A DNA stretch of 64,000 nt. It comes from Paraburkholderia elongata. Lineage in GTDB: Bacteria > Pseudomonadota > Gammaproteobacteria > Burkholderiales > Burkholderiaceae. The notes below the pieces were generated by a model that saw nothing but the letters and a program-made list of their open reading frames with translations, searched no databases and was not told the origin of the DNA. Shown one piece after another: positions 61,342-64,000 of this stretch. Within the stretch, counting starts at the first letter, position 1. Each line of letters starts with the position of its first letter. A program made the position numbers and the translations under genes. The stretch covers positions 49,994-113,993 of the forward strand of contig NZ_WOEZ01000086.1 of NCBI RefSeq assembly GCF_013177735.1, given 5' to 3'.

Positions 61342-62019
61342 CTATTTGACCACGGGTTGCATCTGTGCGATCGGAATCAGGAACTCCGAAAAACCGGTCA
61401 GGATAATCTGCACGCCGATGCACAGCAGCAGAAACGACGAGACCCGCATCGCGACCTTGGTGCCGTCCACGCCGAGATACTTGGCGAAAACCACGGCCCG
61501 GCTGTAGATCAGGTAGACCGTTAAGGCCACCAGGATCGAGATTGCCACCGACGCGATGCTCGACAGCACGAACGCCGAGAGCTTATGCGTACGATTTGCG
61601 GTCAGCGCAATCGCGGTGGCGATCGAACCCGGCCCGGTGGTGAGTGGCATGGTGAGTGGGAAGAACGCCTTCGACATGGCGTTATCCGAATCCACGCGCT
61701 TGACGGCCGGCTGGTCGGCCGGTTGCGTGTCGGGCGCATTGAGCATCTGCCAGCCGCCGACGGCGACCGCGAGGCCCCCGCCGATCCGCAATGCCTCCAT
61801 GGAGATGCCGAAGAAATGGAGAATCGGGGTACCGACAAAGAAAGCGACGAGCATCACGCACATGACGTTGAAGCCAATTTTCTTGGCGAGCGCGGTGCGG
61901 TCTTCTGTAGTGAGCGATGCGGTCCGGTCGAGAAAGACGAACGCCATGCCGATTGGGTTGATGATGCTGATCAGCCCGGTGAAACCAAACAGGATATCCG
62001 CGACCAGACTTTCGACCAT
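61342..62019 (-). CDS. MarC-family membrane protein
   Basis: A 225-residue inner membrane protein with six helices. It has the MarC signature GLISIINPIGMAFVFLDRTA near 15 and PLTMPLTTGPGSIATAIAL near 122. The family has no proven transport function despite its name. It is 95 bp upstream of the glutamine amidotransferase on the same strand. Confidence 0.9.
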   Translation of the reverse strand: MVESLVADILFGFTGLISIINPIGMAFVFLDRTASLTTEDRTALAKKIGFNVMCVMLVAFFVGTPILHFFGISMEALRIGGGLAVAVGGWQMLNAPDTQPADQPAVKRVDSDNAMSKAFFPLTMPLTTGPGSIATAIALTANRTHKLSAFVLSSIASVAISILVALTVYLIYSRAVVFAKYLGVDGTKVAMRVSSFLLLCIGVQIILTGFSEFLIPIAQMQPVVK

Positions 62020-62378
62020 ATGCGATCCGTTTGTAATCCGTTTTGTGCAGCGGCTCGGGCGGGCTGATCGACTGACGGCTCCACCTGAGCACCGCGCTGA
62101 GTTGATGTGCTGGACGCCTTCGGGCTACCCAGATTGATGCTCGCGTTGCGTGGGTCAGATGATATCGCGGCGCGGCAGGCATATTGGTAAAAAAGGGGGC
62201 GATGCAAGCAGCGCGCGGCGTTGCACTGCAACAGACGAGCGCCGAAAGATGCGCACGCAACTTTCAGAAAGCCTACACTTTTTTGACTTACTTTACGTAC
62301 TCAAAGCATCAGGCATAAAGTCCTCGGCGAAGCTGCACTTTCAACGAGACGTACTTACCGGTTCGAGGAGTTGCCCCC
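62020..62378. other. Intergenic stretch
   Basis: 359 bp between the divergent MarC and DUF3311 genes. It must contain both promoters; I recognise no operator, repeat or gene. Confidence 0.5.
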
Positions 62379-62594
62379 ATGTTGCTTCGTGTACTCGCTG
62401 CGCTGCCGTTCGTCGGCATTCTGCTCGGCATCCCGTTTGTGAATCGTGTCGAGCCGCTGGTGCTCGGCATGCCATTCGTGCTGGCCTGGATCGTCATGTG
62501 GGTGGTGCTGAGTTCGATCATCATGGCGATCATCTACCGTCTGGATCCGAGCAACCGCCAGCTCGCCGCGGAAGGCGAGGAGGCCCGTTCATGA
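62379..62594 (+). CDS. DUF3311 small membrane subunit
   Basis: A 71-residue protein with two membrane helices (about 5-22 and 32-54), ending in a hydrophilic tail. DUF3311 genes are regularly fused or coupled to sodium:solute symporters. Its TGA overlaps the next ATG (ATGA), so the two are translated together, probably as a two-part transporter. Confidence 0.85.
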   Translation: MLLRVLAALPFVGILLGIPFVNRVEPLVLGMPFVLAWIVMWVVLSSIIMAIIYRLDPSNRQLAAEGEEARS

Positions 62595-64000
62595 GCGCAC
62601 TCGTCATCATTGCGGCCATTACGTTGTTTGCGCTGTACCTGGGCGTGCGCGCGCGGCGTGGCCACGACATGAGTCTCGAACAGTGGACTGTGGGCGGCCG
62701 CAGTTTCGGCACCGCGTTCGTGTTCCTGCTCATGGCGGGCGAGATCTACACGACCTTCACCTTCCTCGGCGGTAGCGGCTTTGCTTACGGCAAGGGCGCG
62801 CCGGTCTACTACATTCTTTCCTACGGCACGCTCGCGTACATCCTCTCGTACTGGATGCTGCCGCCCATCTGGCGCTACGCGAAAAATCACCACCTCGTCT
62901 CGCAGCCCCACTTCTTCGCTCGCAAATACGACAGCCCGGCGCTCGGCACGCTCGTCGCACTGGTCGGCGTGGCCGCGCTGATTCCGTACCTCGTGCTGCA
63001 ACTCAAGGGCCTCGGCATCATCGTGGCGACTGCCTCGTATGGCGCGATTTCCTCGACGGCCGCCATCTGGATCGGCGCCGCGGTGGTGACGGCTTACGTG
63101 ATCGTCTCCGGCGTGCGCGGCTCCGCGTGGAATTCGGTGGTAAAGGATGTGCTGATTCTGGCGATCGTGTTGTTCCTCGGTATCTATTTGCCGCTGCACT
63201 ACTACGGCAGCCTCGGCGAGATGTTCCACGCAATCGATGTCGCGCGCCCGGGCTTCCTGACCTTCCCGGCCAAGGGTTCGAGCGTGACCTGGTTCCAGTC
63301 GACCGTGCTCCTGACCGCGCTCGGCTTTTTCATGTGGCCGCACACGTTCGGTTCGATTTTCACTGCGAAGGACGCGCGTATTTTCCGGCGTAACGCGATG
63401 GTGCTGCCGCTGTACCAACTCATTCTGCTGTTCGTGTTCTTCGTGGGCTTTGCGGCGACGCTGAAGGTGCCGGGCCTGAAGGGTGGCGACATCGACCTGT
63501 CGCTGTTCCGCCTGTCATTGCAGACTTTCGACCCGTGGTTCGTCGGTGTGATCGGCGCGGCTGGGATTCTGACGGCACTGGTGCCGGGATCGATGATTCT
63601 GACGTCGGCGTCCACGCTGCTTGCCAACGACGTGTATCGCGGCATGGTGAGCCGCAAGGCGTCGGATGCGACGGTGGCCAAGCTCGCGCGCTTTTTGGTG
63701 CCGGTGGTGGCGCTGGTGGCCGTGGGTTTCACGCTGCACGGCGGCGAGACGATCGTGGCCTTGCTGCTGATGGGCTACAGCTTTGTGACCCAGCTGTTTC
63801 CCGCGGTGATCTGCAGTTTGATGCCGCATAACCGGGCAACCAAGTACGGCGCGTTTTGCGGGATTCTTGCAGGCGTTGCAGTCGTGACCCTGACGACCAC
63901 CCTGCATCTGAGTGTTGGGCAGTTGATGCCGTTTTTGCCAGACGCGCTAAAGGACATCAATATCGGCTTCCTGGCACTGGCCGTGAACATCATTGTTTTT
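62591..64000 (+). CDS. Sodium:solute symporter, cut by the window end
   Basis: At least 470 residues of an SSS-family symporter. It has repeated membrane helices, GGRSFGTAFVFLLMAGEIYT near residue 36, a LGFFMWPHTFGSIFTAKDAR segment near 245, and ILTALVPGSMILTSASTLL near 330. The MctP-like layout suggests monocarboxylate or amino acid uptake driven by sodium. The frame is open at 64,000; the C-terminus is missing. It partners the DUF3311 protein. Confidence 0.9.
   Translation, partial: MSALVIIAAITLFALYLGVRARRGHDMSLEQWTVGGRSFGTAFVFLLMAGEIYTTFTFLGGSGFAYGKGAPVYYILSYGTLAYILSYWMLPPIWRYAKNHHLVSQPHFFARKYDSPALGTLVALVGVAALIPYLVLQLKGLGIIVATASYGAISSTAAIWIGAAVVTAYVIVSGVRGSAWNSVVKDVLILAIVLFLGIYLPLHYYGSLGEMFHAIDVARPGFLTFPAKGSSVTWFQSTVLLTALGFFMWPHTFGSIFTAKDARIFRRNAMVLPLYQLILLFVFFVGFAATLKVPGLKGGDIDLSLFRLSLQTFDPWFVGVIGAAGILTALVPGSMILTSASTLLANDVYRGMVSRKASDATVAKLARFLVPVVALVAVGFTLHGGETIVALLLMGYSFVTQLFPAVICSLMPHNRATKYGAFCGILAGVAVVTLTTTLHLSVGQLMPFLPDALKDINIGFLALAVNIIVF

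Overview
The window looks like chromosomal DNA of a Burkholderiaceae bacterium, most likely Paraburkholderia. It is GC-rich and densely coded, with a gram-negative porin, MipA/OmpV and LysE-type proteins, a PHB-type phasin and acetoacetyl-CoA reductase. It also has a family of long dispersed repeats of a kind I associate with Paraburkholderia. The genus is inference from gene content, not from a marker gene.

Region 1 (about 1-22,900) is an oxygen-limitation locus. It carries an FNR regulator with all four cluster cysteines, a CHASE/PAS histidine kinase with a NarL-type response regulator, and a lone receiver protein. Ten intergenic sites match or closely resemble the FNR palindrome TTGAY-N4-RTCAA (an eleventh, at 14,614, is half-matched). 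The genes around them encode a small cytochrome c, an Acg-type nitroreductase, two zinc alcohol dehydrogenases (one frameshifted), three intact universal stress proteins (USPs), an enoyl-ACP reductase/acetate kinase/oleate hydratase operon, a K+ channel, an HPF-like ribosome factor, a phasin-phaB pair, Hsp20, BON and CBS proteins. The content matches the low-oxygen-activated (lxa) locus described in Burkholderia cenocepacia. Here it is partly decayed: three USP genes survive only as remnants.

Region 2 (23,100-36,500) is housekeeping and accessory: a PBP1A-type penicillin-binding protein, two inverted copies of a long repeat, a DszC/SfnC-like flavin monooxygenase and a SLATT-like 2TM protein. 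An envelope operon (DUF4118, hydrolase, MipA) follows, behind four 11-bp-spaced PmrA-like half-sites. Then come YceH, an XRE-cupin/GNAT pair with an apparently leaderless start, a LysE exporter, and a tandem glycine riboswitch in front of a DadA-like oxidase. A third repeat copy lies next to a decayed acetate kinase fragment.

Region 3 (36,500-56,000) is rich in central carbon metabolism: a phosphoketolase-acetate kinase operon, 6-phosphogluconate dehydrogenase, class I fructose-bisphosphate aldolase and transketolase. Between them lie an MFS efflux protein, small membrane proteins and two hybrid sensor kinases. One kinase follows an internally deleted RsbQ-like hydrolase.

Region 4 (56,000-64,000) holds a porin, a CobS/MoxR-like AAA ATPase with a CobT-like VWA partner, a class II glutamine amidotransferase, a MarC protein, and a DUF3311-sodium:solute symporter pair cut off by the window end.
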